Below, one piece after another: positions 8,615-17,266 of a DNA stretch of 64,000 nt. Each line of letters opens with the position of its first letter. The first letter of the stretch is position 1. Origin of the DNA: Streptomyces roseoverticillatus (GTDB lineage: Bacteria; Actinomycetota; Actinomycetes; Streptomycetales; Streptomycetaceae); the NCBI RefSeq assembly GCF_000719265.1, contig NZ_JOFL01000020.1, positions 37,699 through 101,698 of the forward strand, written 5' to 3'. The translations under genes and the position numbers were made by a program. A model generated the notes under the pieces. The model saw only the letters and a list, made by a program, of their open reading frames with translations, made no database searches and was not told where the DNA came from.

Positions 8615-9274
8615 GTGGAGTCGCGCGGTGTGCTCGTCACGGTGTGGGCCGTGGGCCTACGCGCCGGCGCGGACGTCCCCCGGGACACGGCCGGCAAGCG
8701 GCAGCTGCGCGCCGAGGCCCGGGCGTGGGTCCGCGGCCGGCTCGCCGAGCGGCTCCAGGCCCCTCCCGCGCGGGTGCGGTGGGAGCGGAGCCGGGCCGGG
8801 AAGCCGCGGCTCGCCCACGACCCCGGCCTGTACGTGAGTTACAGCCACTCGGGCGGCGTGGTGGTGCTGGCCGTGTGCGCGGGCGGCCCGGTGGGCGTCG
8901 ACGTGGAGCGCGTCGTCCCCCGGCCGCATCTGCGGGAGCTCGCCGAGGAGTGCCTGGCGCCCTCGGAGTCCGCCTCCTGGAGCGGCACGGAGCCGGGGCG
9001 GGAGGCGGATGAGTTCGCCCGGCTGTGGACCCGTAAGGAGGCCGTGCTGAAGGCCTGGGGGCGTGGTTTCCCGGGCTCTCTCGCCGAGGTCGTGACCGGC
9101 CCGGGAGCACGGCCCGGCGAGCCGGCGGTCCTGGCGCTGCCCGCCGCGCTGGGCCCGGTGGGGCTGTGGACGGTGCGCGATCTGGAGGCGCCGGACGGCT
9201 ACCGGGCGGCGGTGGCCTGCAGGGCGCCCGCCGCCCGCGTGGACATCAGGCCGGGGGCCGCGGGAGGGGCATGA
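8615..9274 (+). CDS. 4'-phosphopantetheinyl transferase, Sfp type
   Basis: The 219-aa protein carries the two Sfp-superfamily signatures: GVDVERV (the Mg-binding Asp/Glu) near residue 95 and FARLWTRKEAVLKAWG (the WxxKEAxxK motif) near 135-150. KPRLAHDPGLYVSYSHSG corresponds to the third motif. It transfers phosphopantetheine from CoA to a serine of carrier proteins. The length fits the short Sfp/AcpT-like group. GTG 8615 is preceded by GGAAGGGG. The window holds an ACP (17266-17517), an aryl-carrier-like protein (59474-59710) and six NRPS T domains that all need this activity. Lying next to the fatty-acid-like locus, it could serve that ACP. Its 3' end overlaps the convergent FAD-enzyme gene by 29 bases. 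Confidence 0.88.
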   Translation: MESRGVLVTVWAVGLRAGADVPRDTAGKRQLRAEARAWVRGRLAERLQAPPARVRWERSRAGKPRLAHDPGLYVSYSHSGGVVVLAVCAGGPVGVDVERVVPRPHLRELAEECLAPSESASWSGTEPGREADEFARLWTRKEAVLKAWGRGFPGSLAEVVTGPGARPGEPAVLALPAALGPVGLWTVRDLEAPDGYRAAVACRAPAARVDIRPGAAGGA

Positions 9275-10577
9275 GCGTGCGGACGAGGTCGTCCGTGCAC
9301 GCGTACGCGCCCCGGAAGCACGCTTCGACGGACGCGCCCCGTACGTAGTCGCCGGTCAGGGCCAGTCCCCGCAGGTCCTTCGCGAGTTCGGCGACGGCCG
9401 TGAGCGTCGTTGCGTGGAACGCGGAGTAGGCGCACAGGCCGTGCTCCCAGCGGGCGGAGACGGCGGCCGTGCGGCGTGGCGCGGAGAGGTCGACGTGGGC
9501 GCCGAGCTCCTTCTCTGCGCGGTCGGTCAGACCGTCCTCGTCGTGAGGCAGGGCGCGGGCCGCCCGGCCGCTGAAGGTGTACCGGACGAGGTGCCGGTCC
9601 CCCACCCCGTACGCGCCCGCGTTGCTCAGGGGGCTGCCGGGCGGGAAGGTCAGGGCGCGGACGCGCTCGTCGAAGACCGGCCGGTCGTACGCGGCGACGA
9701 CGACGGTGACGGGGAAGTACCGTACGCGGCCCAGCAGCCGGGCGAGCTGCCGGTGGTGCGGGTGCAGCAGCGCCGCGGCCGCGGGGGCGGGCAGCGCGAG
9801 GACGACCGCGTCGGCGGCGAGTTCCGGGGGCTCGCCGCCGGTGGCGGTGCGGACGCCGGTGACGCGGCCGTCCTCGACGGCGAGTGCGGTGACGCGGGTG
9901 CGGGTGCGGGTCTCCACGGTGTCGGCGAAGCGGCCGAGGATGCCGTCGAAGCCGCCGGTGAGCTGGTCGAAGCTGTCGAGGAGCATGCCGAGGTTGGTGC
10001 CGAAGGTGCCCAGATGGGTCTCGTCGGGCTCGGCGCCGTTCATGCGGACGACGGCGGGGCGCAGCAGCCTCTCCTGCAGGACGGGTCCGAAGTACGCCGA
10101 GAGGGCGGGGTCGCCGGTGCGGGCGGCCAGGCGTTCGAACTCGGGGCCGGCGAGGAAGGCGTTGGCGCGGTCGCTGCGGACGTAGCGGGCGAGGCGCAGG
10201 ATCCTGGCCAGGTCGCGGAGGGGGACGCCGGACAGCAGCCCGGCCAGGCTCGCGGCCCGGCTGGTGCTGTCGACGGTGCGGACGCGGCCGTTCTCGATCC
10301 GGGAGGAGTTGATGCCGAAGTGCTCCCAGTCGGCGTCGCGGGCGCCCATCGCGGCGGCGAACGCGCGGAAGGAGGCGTACTTGCGGCCGATGTTCTTGCC
10401 GCCGAGGGTCACGCTGCGGGAGCCGAGCGGGGCCGCTGCGGAGCGGCCGCCCAGGACGGGCTGTTCGTCGAGGAGGAGGGGGCGGGCGCCGGCGCGGTGC
10501 AGGTTCCAGGCGGCGGCGATGCCCGACCAGCCGCCGCCCACGACGATCACGCGGGGGGAGCCGGGCTCTGCGGGCAT
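9246..10577 (-). CDS. FAD-dependent oxidoreductase, phytoene desaturase/amine oxidase-like
   Basis: The 443-aa protein opens with a Rossmann dinucleotide motif VIVVGGGWSGIAAAWNL, followed by the GG-type motif DEQPVLGGRS. It ends with a flavin-closing LALTGDYVRGASVEACFRGAYACTDD of the kind seen in CrtI, protoporphyrinogen oxidase and monoamine oxidase relatives. Such enzymes desaturate or oxidise C-C or C-N bonds. It is the last gene of the fatty-acid-like operon, so it may desaturate or oxidise the acyl product (inference). ATG 10577 has AAAGGAG 8 bases upstream and is preferred over an ATG at 10601 that would overlap the hydrolase gene. Base composition matches its neighbours. Confidence 0.78.
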   Translation of the reverse strand: MPAEPGSPRVIVVGGGWSGIAAAWNLHRAGARPLLLDEQPVLGGRSAAAPLGSRSVTLGGKNIGRKYASFRAFAAAMGARDADWEHFGINSSRIENGRVRTVDSTSRAASLAGLLSGVPLRDLARILRLARYVRSDRANAFLAGPEFERLAARTGDPALSAYFGPVLQERLLRPAVVRMNGAEPDETHLGTFGTNLGMLLDSFDQLTGGFDGILGRFADTVETRTRTRVTALAVEDGRVTGVRTATGGEPPELAADAVVLALPAPAAAALLHPHHRQLARLLGRVRYFPVTVVVAAYDRPVFDERVRALTFPPGSPLSNAGAYGVGDRHLVRYTFSGRAARALPHDEDGLTDRAEKELGAHVDLSAPRRTAAVSARWEHGLCAYSAFHATTLTAVAELAKDLRGLALTGDYVRGASVEACFRGAYACTDDLVRTLMPLPRPPA

Positions 10578-10593
10578 GGGGGCGCTCCTTTCG

Positions 10594-11502
10594 TCAGGCA
10601 TCGTGCGGCCCGTCCTTTTCCGGTGGTGCGGCGGTGGCCTTCAGCACCCACTGGGCGAGGTGTGCGCACAGTGCCGCGTTGTGGCGGACCCAGCGGAAGT
10701 GGTCGATGTGCTTCCCGCCGGCGGCGTCCGTCGTGTACTGCCAGCGGTCGAGTGCGGCGCGCGGGGCCTTGGACAGCAGGTGTTCGCGCGAGCCGGGCGG
10801 GGCGAGGGTGTCGTTGTCCACGCCGATGGCGAGCAGCGGCAGCCCGAGCCGGCCGAGCGCCTGTTCGTAGTCGGTGGTGCTGCCGGTGATGCGGTAGCGG
10901 CCGGTGCGGCCCTGCCGGGCCCAGTCGCGCATGACGCCGGTGGCTTGTGTGCCGCCGAAGCCGAACCGCTCGCCGGGCCAGTAGCCGAGGGCGGTGGCCA
11001 GGGCGGCGAACAGCTGGCCGGCGGCGAGGTTGCGCAGCCCGCGCAGGCCGCCGAAGCTGCGGTACCAGACGGATCCGGCGGCGACCAGGACGACCGCGTC
11101 GACGGGTTCGCGTCCGGCCGCCGCGTACAGCAGGGCCAGCTGCCCGCCGAGGCTGTGGCCGACGAGGACGAGGGGGCGGCCCGGGAGGGCTGCGCGGACG
11201 GCCGCGACGAGGGCCGGCAGGTCCTCCTCGGCCAGCTCGCGGTAGCCGAACCGCGCGCCCCGGGCCACCGCCGGGGTCGCCTCGCCCTGCCCGCGCAGGT
11301 CGGTCGTGACCACCGTGAGGCCCTCCTTGTGCAGGGCGCGGGCGAACGGCAGGTAGAAGCGGGCGGCGGCGCCCATGGCGGGCAGGACCACGGCCACCGG
11401 CCGGCCCGGTTCCGGGCGTCGCAGGACGCGGGCGACGAGGGTGACGCCCTCCGCGGGCTCGATCCGGGCGAGGACCGGCGGTGGCTCGGGGGGCTGTGTC
11501 AT
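10594..11502 (-). CDS. Alpha/beta hydrolase (possible acyl thioesterase)
   Basis: The 302-aa alpha/beta hydrolase has an oxyanion region VVLPAMGAAARFY, a nucleophile elbow VGHSLGGQLALLYA (Ser), an acid in GVDNDTLAPP, and a catalytic His in GKHIDHFRW. The N-terminal part matches the hydrolase_4/lysophospholipase-like group. In this operon, which lacks any other thioesterase, a reasonable role is hydrolysis or transfer of the finished acyl chain from the ACP; that is inference from context. The gene starts at or next to the stop of the radical SAM gene. ATG 11502 is chosen; GTG 11508 overlapping the upstream TAG is the alternative. Confidence 0.78.
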   Translation of the reverse strand: MTQPPEPPPVLARIEPAEGVTLVARVLRRPEPGRPVAVVLPAMGAAARFYLPFARALHKEGLTVVTTDLRGQGEATPAVARGARFGYRELAEEDLPALVAAVRAALPGRPLVLVGHSLGGQLALLYAAAGREPVDAVVLVAAGSVWYRSFGGLRGLRNLAAGQLFAALATALGYWPGERFGFGGTQATGVMRDWARQGRTGRYRITGSTTDYEQALGRLGLPLLAIGVDNDTLAPPGSREHLLSKAPRAALDRWQYTTDAAGGKHIDHFRWVRHNAALCAHLAQWVLKATAAPPEKDGPHDA

Positions 11503-11507
11503 GGGCA

Positions 11508-13013
11508 CTACTTCATCAGCCTCGGGTACTCGGCGTCGTGTTCCTTGATGTAGACGGTCTCGGGCGTCGCCTCGAAGCGGTCCTCGTTGTCGAAGTCCGC
11601 GCGGGCCTCGGTGAGGTGGTTCATCAGCACCTCGCCCTTGGTGTTCAGGGTGTGGCGCAGATAGTCGGTCTGGAGGTTGCCGTGCCAGATGACGCCGAGC
11701 TTGTTGACGGTGTACCGGTCATCGTGCTCGTCGATGACGCCGGCCGCCAGGTGTCCGTCGATGACGTTCCGCACGCGGGCGAAGGCGGCTTCGCCGACCC
11801 GTTCGGCGTGGCTGCTGAGCAGTGCCTTGTCGAGGGACTTGTAGCGGGGGAACATCACCATGATCCGGTCGAGGACGCCGTCGTGGCCGATGGACTGCAG
11901 GGTCTCGGTGGAGGCGCCCTGTTCGTCGACGTTGGCCTGCCACTGGTCGACCTTCTCGGGGTTGATCGACACCATGTCCCGGAGGTTGCCGCGGGCGGCG
12001 CAGCCGACGCCGATGATGTCCTGCCGGGCGCAGTGCGCGGTCTGGTACTGGGAGCGTTCGGGGCTCTTGGACCAGGTCTCGGCGATGGTGTTGTGGTAGC
12101 CGGCGGCGCTGAGCGTGTCGTAGAGGTGCTCGCGCATGGCGAGCAGCTGCCAGGGGCTGCCGGGCTGTTCGACCCTGCCGTCCATGATGAGCTTGTGCAG
12201 GGGGCGGTAGGGCAGGTAGATGGTGGTGAACAGGTCGATCTCGGCGGGGTCGTAGCAGTCGAGGAGCTCGGCGAGCTCGCTCTGGAAGCCCTCCAGGCTC
12301 TGGCCGGGCAGGTCGTACATCATGTCGACGCAGGTGTCGGCCCGGTAGCCGAGGTCGCGCATGCGGTTGAAGACGGCGTCGACGTCGTCGCGGGTGTCCA
12401 GGCGGCCGATCTTGCGGTGGATCTTGGCGTCGAGGGTCTCGATGCCGAAGGTGATGCGGTCCCAGCCGTGGTCCTTGAGGACGTCGAGGAGCCCGGGGCG
12501 GCGCAGGGTGCGGGGCTCGCCGGTGAAGGACTTCTCGATGGTGTCGAAGTTCGGGACGACCTTGCGGAGGTGGGCGCTCAGCCGCTCGACGGCGGAGACC
12601 GGGAGGGTAGAGGGGCTGCCGCCGCCTATGTAGATCGCGGTGAACTCGCGCGCCTGCACGTACGGCCGGCGCATGTACCAGTCGATCTCCTTGATGAGGT
12701 AGTCGGTGTAGCGCTCCAGCCGCTCGGAGTCCTGCTTCGGGTAGTGGTAGCGGTTGAAGTTGCAGTAGTGGCAGAACGACTTGCAGTAGGGCACGTGGAT
12801 GTACATCATGATCCGGTCGTTCAGGTTGCCGCCCGGGTCGTTCAGGCTGCGGATGTTCTCGACGACCTTCTCGCGGGGGACCTGGTGCCAGTCCATCGTG
12901 GCGAAGTTCGGCATGATGTAGTGCGAGACGGTCATGACGCCGTCGAAGGGGACGGGCCGCGAGGGGCGCTCCCCCAGGTAGTACGGCTCCGGGTGCGCGG
13001 TCACCGGTGACAT
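11508..13013 (-). CDS. HemN-like radical SAM enzyme of a fatty-acid-like locus
   Basis: The 501-aa protein carries the radical SAM CxxxCxxC triad at C77, C81 and C84 in HVPYCKSFCHYCNF, then the SAM-binding YIGGGSPSTLP, GEPRTLRRPG and DRITFGIETLD. The later HVPYC-to-C-terminal layout (DMMYDLPGQSLEGF, CARQDIIGVGCAARGNL) is of the HemN/HemW class. Relatives in natural product clusters methylate or cyclopropanate sp2 carbons using two SAM molecules; others make porphyrins. No heme genes are near and it sits in a KAS/ACP operon, so a tailoring role on an acyl chain is more likely than heme synthesis. It has AGGAGGAACC before ATG 13013 and overlaps the KAS III 3' end by 13 bases. The substrate is unknown. 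Confidence 0.82.
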   Translation of the reverse strand: MSPVTAHPEPYYLGERPSRPVPFDGVMTVSHYIMPNFATMDWHQVPREKVVENIRSLNDPGGNLNDRIMMYIHVPYCKSFCHYCNFNRYHYPKQDSERLERYTDYLIKEIDWYMRRPYVQAREFTAIYIGGGSPSTLPVSAVERLSAHLRKVVPNFDTIEKSFTGEPRTLRRPGLLDVLKDHGWDRITFGIETLDAKIHRKIGRLDTRDDVDAVFNRMRDLGYRADTCVDMMYDLPGQSLEGFQSELAELLDCYDPAEIDLFTTIYLPYRPLHKLIMDGRVEQPGSPWQLLAMREHLYDTLSAAGYHNTIAETWSKSPERSQYQTAHCARQDIIGVGCAARGNLRDMVSINPEKVDQWQANVDEQGASTETLQSIGHDGVLDRIMVMFPRYKSLDKALLSSHAERVGEAAFARVRNVIDGHLAAGVIDEHDDRYTVNKLGVIWHGNLQTDYLRHTLNTKGEVLMNHLTEARADFDNEDRFEATPETVYIKEHDAEYPRLMK

Positions 13014-14002
13014 GGTTCCTCCTGCTCGTGGAGTGCGTGCTCGGGGTGTGCTCGGGTCGCCGCCTGCCAGCGGATGACGCCCGCTCCCCAGACGAAGCCG
13101 GCGCCGAACGCCGCCATCACGATCCGGTCGCCGGGGCGCAGCCGGCCGCGGTTCCTGGCCTGCCGCAGGGCGAAGGGGATGGACGCCGACGAGGTGTTGC
13201 CCACGTTCTCGATGCTGATCTCGGTGCGGGACGGGGGGACGCCGAGTTCCGCGGCGACGGCCCGCAGGATCCGTGCGTTCGCCTGGTGGCCGATGAAGAG
13301 CCCGACGTCGGCGAGGGAGAGGCCGCAGCCGGTGAGTACGGCGCGGGTCTGCTCGACCATGGTGGCGACGGCGAACTCGTAGACCTCGCGGCCGCTCATG
13401 CGCAGCAGGCGGTCGGTCAGGTCGGCGTACAGCAGGTCCTCGTGGCGGCCGTCCGAGCCGAGCCGGAAGCTGGGCCGCTCGCCGTCGCCCGGCCCGGCGG
13501 GGGTGACGACGACGGCGCCCGCGGCGTCGCCGAAGAGGACGGCGGTGGAGCGGTCGGTGGTGTCGGTGATGCGGGAGAGCGCCTCGGCCGCGCACACCAG
13601 GACGCAGCGGGCCCGGCCGGACTCGATCTGCGCGCAGGCGTGGTCGAGGGCGTAGAGGAAGCCGGCGCAGGCGGCGTTGAGGTCCATCGCGGGCGGGTGG
13701 GGGGCGCCGAGCCGGGTGGCGAGTCCGGGGGCGATGCCCGGGGTGATGCGGTCGGGGGTGACGGTGGAGACCACCACGTGGTCGACCTCGCGGGCGTCGC
13801 GTCCGGCGTCGGCGAGCGCCTCCCGGCAGGCCTGCTCGGCGAGGCCGGCCAGCGATTCGCCCGGGCCCAGCCAGTGGCGGGTGTGGATGCCGGTGCGTTT
13901 GACGATCCACTCGTGCGAGGTGCCGAGGGGGGTGAAGTGGTCGTTGCCGAGGACGGTGGCGGGAAGGGCCGCGCCGACGCCGGCGATCGTGGCGGTGGTC
14001 AT
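13001..14002 (-). CDS. 3-oxoacyl-ACP synthase III (FabH-like)
   Basis: The 333-aa KAS III has all catalytic residues: Cys112 in NAACAGFLYAL, His in IGHQANARIL and Asn in IENVGNTSSAS. GTGIH-type CoA-binding appears as KRTGIHTRHW, and the C-terminus has FGAGFVWGAGVIRW. KAS III enzymes start fatty-acid or polyketide chains by condensing an acyl-CoA with malonyl-ACP. Its ATG overlaps the stop of the AfsA-like gene (ATGA), and its end overlaps the radical SAM start. Its place in a complete FAS-like operon suggests a dedicated starter enzyme rather than housekeeping FabH, which in streptomycetes lies with fabD, acpP and fabF. Starter specificity cannot be read. Confidence 0.9.
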   Translation of the reverse strand: MTTATIAGVGAALPATVLGNDHFTPLGTSHEWIVKRTGIHTRHWLGPGESLAGLAEQACREALADAGRDAREVDHVVVSTVTPDRITPGIAPGLATRLGAPHPPAMDLNAACAGFLYALDHACAQIESGRARCVLVCAAEALSRITDTTDRSTAVLFGDAAGAVVVTPAGPGDGERPSFRLGSDGRHEDLLYADLTDRLLRMSGREVYEFAVATMVEQTRAVLTGCGLSLADVGLFIGHQANARILRAVAAELGVPPSRTEISIENVGNTSSASIPFALRQARNRGRLRPGDRIVMAAFGAGFVWGAGVIRWQAATRAHPEHALHEQEEPCHR

Positions 14003-15207
14003 CGTGCACCCCCGGGCGGCGCGGTGGGCGTGGGCGCGCGGGCCTCGCGGCCGGGACGGTCCGCCTCCGGTACGGACTCGACCGTGATCTCCAGTTCGGC
14101 TACGGGTTCTCCGCGCTGTTCCACCGTGACGGCGACCGTTCCCGTGACGGCGGTCCCGGTGGGGCGGGCCCGGCAGCGGACGGATGCGGACTGCTCGGCG
14201 AAGGCCAGGAAGCGTGCGCGGCAGGCGGTCGCGAGGAGGGCGCCGGCCGGTACGGCACGGGTGCGCGCCCAGGCGGCCAGGGCGGTCTGCCGGGCCGCCT
14301 CCATCAGCAGCATGCCGGGCAAGTGGTCGAGTGCGTGGTCGTAGAAGACGGGGTCCTGCGGGTCGGCCACGATGTCGGCGACGGTTTCGCTCTCTCCGGG
14401 CTTCTCGCCGCCTTCGAGCCGTTCGGTGCGCAGGCCGCCGATGACGACGTTGCGGGGGTCGGTGCGGCCCACGGCGGAGGGGTGGCAGCGCGGCGGCGCG
14501 GTCCGGGCGTCCGCGGGCGGCGAGGTGGCGCTGCCCGCGCGCAAGTCCTCGTAGGACTCCCCCGCGAGGAAGAGCAGCGTGCCGGTGAAGCGGGCCGCCT
14601 CCCGGCTGCCGATGCGGCAGGCCGCGCTGCCGCGCAGGCTGCGTACGGAGCCGTCGCGGCGGCGGCGCAACCGGCCGGGCTCCAGCTCCACGTGCAGGTC
14701 GGCAGGGGCAGGTCCGGTGCGCACCGCGTCCAGGCCGGTGAGGGCGATCCCCAGATCACTGATCACGAACCGGGCGTCGAGGGGCACGCCGAGGAGTTCG
14801 TGGACGATGGCCTCGACCGTCTGGCGTGCCGCCTCACCGATGAGGAGGAGGTCGTAGTACGGGGCACAGGTGTCGTTGTAGTGGCGGTGCAGCCGGGGCA
14901 ACTGGGCCGTGCCGAGGAGCCGCCCGCCGGTCTTTGCGACGGCCGTGGTCAGGACCTGTTCGACGGCGCGCTTGTGGACGAGGCGGCGGTGGACGGTCCG
15001 GTCGGCGGTCAGGGCGGGGGCGGTGTCGTACGGGGCGCCGGTGCGGGCGCTCGCGGCGTCGGCGGTACGGGGACCGGCCGCATCGGCGTCGAAGGCGCCG
15101 GCCGTGCCGGGGTCCGCCGCGCCGGAGTCCGCCATGCCGGCTCCCACCGTGCTGGAGACCGCCGGGCCGGCGCCCGCCGCGCCGGAGTTCACCGTCCTGG
15201 AGTTCAC
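13999..15207 (-). CDS. AfsA/ScbA-family double hot-dog protein, possible dehydratase
   Basis: The 402-aa protein has two A-factor-biosynthesis hot-dog repeats. The first is near residues 70-210 (VHRRLVHKRAVEQVLTTA, YYDLLLIGEAARQTVEAI), the second near 245-370 (YDHALDHLPGMLLMEAARQTALAAW). The first 60 residues are a low-complexity Ala/Gly/Thr repeat tail coded by degenerate 15-bp units, unlike the rest. AfsA proteins join a beta-ketoacyl chain to dihydroxyacetone phosphate in gamma-butyrolactone synthesis. The fold is that of FabA/FabZ dehydratases, and this operon has no other dehydratase, so a dehydratase-like role is an alternative inference. No ScbR/ArpA-type receptor gene is near. GTG 15207 overlaps the upstream stop as GTGA and follows a GGGGAGG. 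Confidence 0.75.
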   Translation of the reverse strand: MNSRTVNSGAAGAGPAVSSTVGAGMADSGAADPGTAGAFDADAAGPRTADAASARTGAPYDTAPALTADRTVHRRLVHKRAVEQVLTTAVAKTGGRLLGTAQLPRLHRHYNDTCAPYYDLLLIGEAARQTVEAIVHELLGVPLDARFVISDLGIALTGLDAVRTGPAPADLHVELEPGRLRRRRDGSVRSLRGSAACRIGSREAARFTGTLLFLAGESYEDLRAGSATSPPADARTAPPRCHPSAVGRTDPRNVVIGGLRTERLEGGEKPGESETVADIVADPQDPVFYDHALDHLPGMLLMEAARQTALAAWARTRAVPAGALLATACRARFLAFAEQSASVRCRARPTGTAVTGTVAVTVEQRGEPVAELEITVESVPEADRPGREARAPTPTAPPGGAR

Positions 15208-16046
15208 CTTTTCTCGCCTCCCCTCAGCCCGTCGGCGACCGCCCCGCCCGCCGTGGCCGGCAGGCCCGTCCCGGCGGCCCGCATCCCGCCGTCGGCGTGG
15301 AGCACTTCGCCGGTGATGCCGCGGGCCAGCCCGGAGAGCAGGAAGAGCACCGGGCCCGGCACCACTTCGGCCGCGGCCGTGGCGCTGTCCCAGCCCAGGG
15401 GCGCGTTGCGGGACCAGTGGGCGTCGAGTGCGTCGAAGGTGGCGACGCCGCGCCCGGAGACGGTGTCGGCGGGCCCGGTCGCCACGAGGTTGACGCGGGT
15501 TCCCTGCTCGCCGAGGTAGAGGGCGAGGTAGCGGCACACGGACTCCAGGGCGGCCTTGGCCACGCCCATCCAGTCGTAGCCGGGCCAGGCGCGGGAGCCG
15601 TCGAAGTCGAGGCCGACGACGCTGCCGCCCCCGGCCCCGCGCCGCAGGAGCGGGGCCAGTGCGGTGACCAGGGCGTGGAGGGAGACCGCGCTGGTGCGGA
15701 AGGCCAGTTCGGCGCTCTCGGGCGGGGTGGTGAGGAAGGCGCCGCCGAGCGCGCCGGGCGGGGCGGCCGCGATGGCGTGGACGGCGCCGTCGAGCGCGGG
15801 CCAGCGCTCCTCCACCGCCGCGGCGAGGGCGGTGAAGTCGCCGGGCCGTGTCGCGTCGAGCTCCAGGACCTCGGCCGGCTCGGGCAGGTCGGCGGCGGCG
15901 AGTTCGGTGATCCGGCGGCTGCGTCCGTGGCCCGTCAGCAGCACGTCGGCGCCGGCCAGCTGGAGTTCCCTGGCGATGTGCCAGGCGATGGAGTCGCCGG
16001 TGAGGACGCCCGTGACCACGTAGCGCCGGCCGGAGAGCTGTATCAC
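15204..16046 (-). CDS. Enoyl-ACP reductase, FabI/InhA-like SDR
   Basis: The 280-aa short-chain dehydrogenase is of the FabI/InhA branch. The cofactor region is YVVTGVLTGDSIAWHIARELQ (the FabI-type loop in place of TGxxxGIG). The catalytic pair is in YDWMGVAKAALESV (Tyr and Lys six residues apart), followed by VNLVATGPADTVSG and a closing GEVLHADGGM. FabI enzymes reduce the enoyl-ACP double bond, so the pathway can make saturated carbons. The GTG start at 16046 overlaps the stop of the KAS II gene as GTGA, and its end overlaps the AfsA-like start in the same way. Confidence 0.85.
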   Translation of the reverse strand: MIQLSGRRYVVTGVLTGDSIAWHIARELQLAGADVLLTGHGRSRRITELAAADLPEPAEVLELDATRPGDFTALAAAVEERWPALDGAVHAIAAAPPGALGGAFLTTPPESAELAFRTSAVSLHALVTALAPLLRRGAGGGSVVGLDFDGSRAWPGYDWMGVAKAALESVCRYLALYLGEQGTRVNLVATGPADTVSGRGVATFDALDAHWSRNAPLGWDSATAAAEVVPGPVLFLLSGLARGITGEVLHADGGMRAAGTGLPATAGGAVADGLRGGEKR

Positions 16047-17266
16047 GCGGCCCTCCCGTCGGGGGCCGCCCGCAGGACGAGGACGGCGTTGTGGCCGCCG
16101 AAGCCGAAGGAGGTGGACAGCGCGGTGAGCGGGCCCCGCCCGTTCGCCGTGAGGGGGCGGGCGGTGGTGACGTGGTCGAGTGCGCCGAGCTCCGGGTCGG
16201 GGTCGCGCAGGCCGACGGTCGGTGGTGCGGTCCGGTGGTGCAGGGCCATGACGGTGGCGACCGCCTCCACGGCGCCGGCCGCGCCCAGCAGGTGGCCGAC
16301 GGACGACTTGGTGGAGGAGAGCGGAATGCTCGCGAGGGCGTCGCCGAGGCTCCGTCGGAGGGCCACCGCCTCCGCGCGGTCGTTGAGGACGGTGCCGGTG
16401 CCGTGCGCGTTGATGTAGTGCAGGTCCGCGGGGGTGATGCCGGCGTCGGCGAGGGCGCGGCGGACGGCCCGTGCGGCGCTCTCGCCGGCCGGGTCGGGTG
16501 CCGTGAGGTGGTGGGCGTCGGTGCCGGCCGCGTAGCCGGCGAGTTCGGCGAGGACCGGTGCGCCGCGCTCGCGGGCCGCCTCGGCGTCCTCCAGGACGAG
16601 GATGCCGGCGCCTTCGCCCAGCCGGAAGCCGTCGCGGTCGCGGTCGAAGGGCACGGAGGTGCCGGTCGGCGAGAGGGCGCCGGCGTTGAGGAACGCGGCG
16701 CGGACGATGGGCGAAGTGGCGGCCTCGGCGCCGCCCACCACGGCCGCGTCCGCCTCGCCGGACCGGATCAGGCGCAGCCCCGCGCCGATGGCCTGGGCGC
16801 CGGCGGAGCAGGCGGAGATCACGCAGTGGCTCTCGCCGCGCAGGCCGTGGCGCAGGGCGATCTGGGCGGCCGCCGCGTTGGCCATCATCATCGGGACCAT
16901 GAGCGGGGAGACGGCCTCGGGGCCGTCGGCGGCCAGGACGGTCGCTTGCGTCTCGAAGGTGGCGAGGCCGCCGACGCCCGAGCCGACGAGGCAGGCCACG
17001 CGCTCGGGCTCGTACGGGAGACGGCCGTCCCAGCCGGCCCCGGCCAGCGCTTCCGCGGCGGCGACCAGGGCGAACTGGCAGAACCGGTCGGTCCGGCGCG
17101 CCTCGCGCCGGGAGAGCGCGGGCGCCGGGTCGAAGTCCGTGCAGCGGCCCTCGCCTCGGGTGAACGCGCTCTCGCCGGCCACGGCCCGCCGGTGGAGCGG
17201 GCCGGTGCCGGTGCCGAGGGAGGTGACCGCGCCCGCACCGGTGACGGCCACAGCGCGAGCGGCCAT
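16043..17266 (-). CDS. 3-oxoacyl-ACP synthase II (FabF-like)
   Basis: The 407-aa KAS II is complete. It has the Cys153 nucleophile in VISACSAGA, His in YINAHGTGT, the KSSVGHLLGA motif with the second His, and the C-terminal FGFGGHNAVLVL. It elongates acyl-ACP with malonyl-ACP. There is no chain-length-factor partner beside it, which argues against an aromatic or aryl-polyene type II PKS and for a fatty-acid-like system. Its ATG overlaps the ACP stop by one base (TGATG). The gene lies between the ACP and enoyl reductase, so subunits would be made from one transcript. Confidence 0.9.
   Translation of the reverse strand: MAARAVAVTGAGAVTSLGTGTGPLHRRAVAGESAFTRGEGRCTDFDPAPALSRREARRTDRFCQFALVAAAEALAGAGWDGRLPYEPERVACLVGSGVGGLATFETQATVLAADGPEAVSPLMVPMMMANAAAAQIALRHGLRGESHCVISACSAGAQAIGAGLRLIRSGEADAAVVGGAEAATSPIVRAAFLNAGALSPTGTSVPFDRDRDGFRLGEGAGILVLEDAEAARERGAPVLAELAGYAAGTDAHHLTAPDPAGESAARAVRRALADAGITPADLHYINAHGTGTVLNDRAEAVALRRSLGDALASIPLSSTKSSVGHLLGAAGAVEAVATVMALHHRTAPPTVGLRDPDPELGALDHVTTARPLTANGRGPLTALSTSFGFGGHNAVLVLRAAPDGRAA

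Noticed and set aside
11508..13013. Housekeeping coproporphyrinogen dehydrogenase
   Set aside because: The family match is real, but operon context with KAS and ACP genes and lack of heme genes make this role unlikely.
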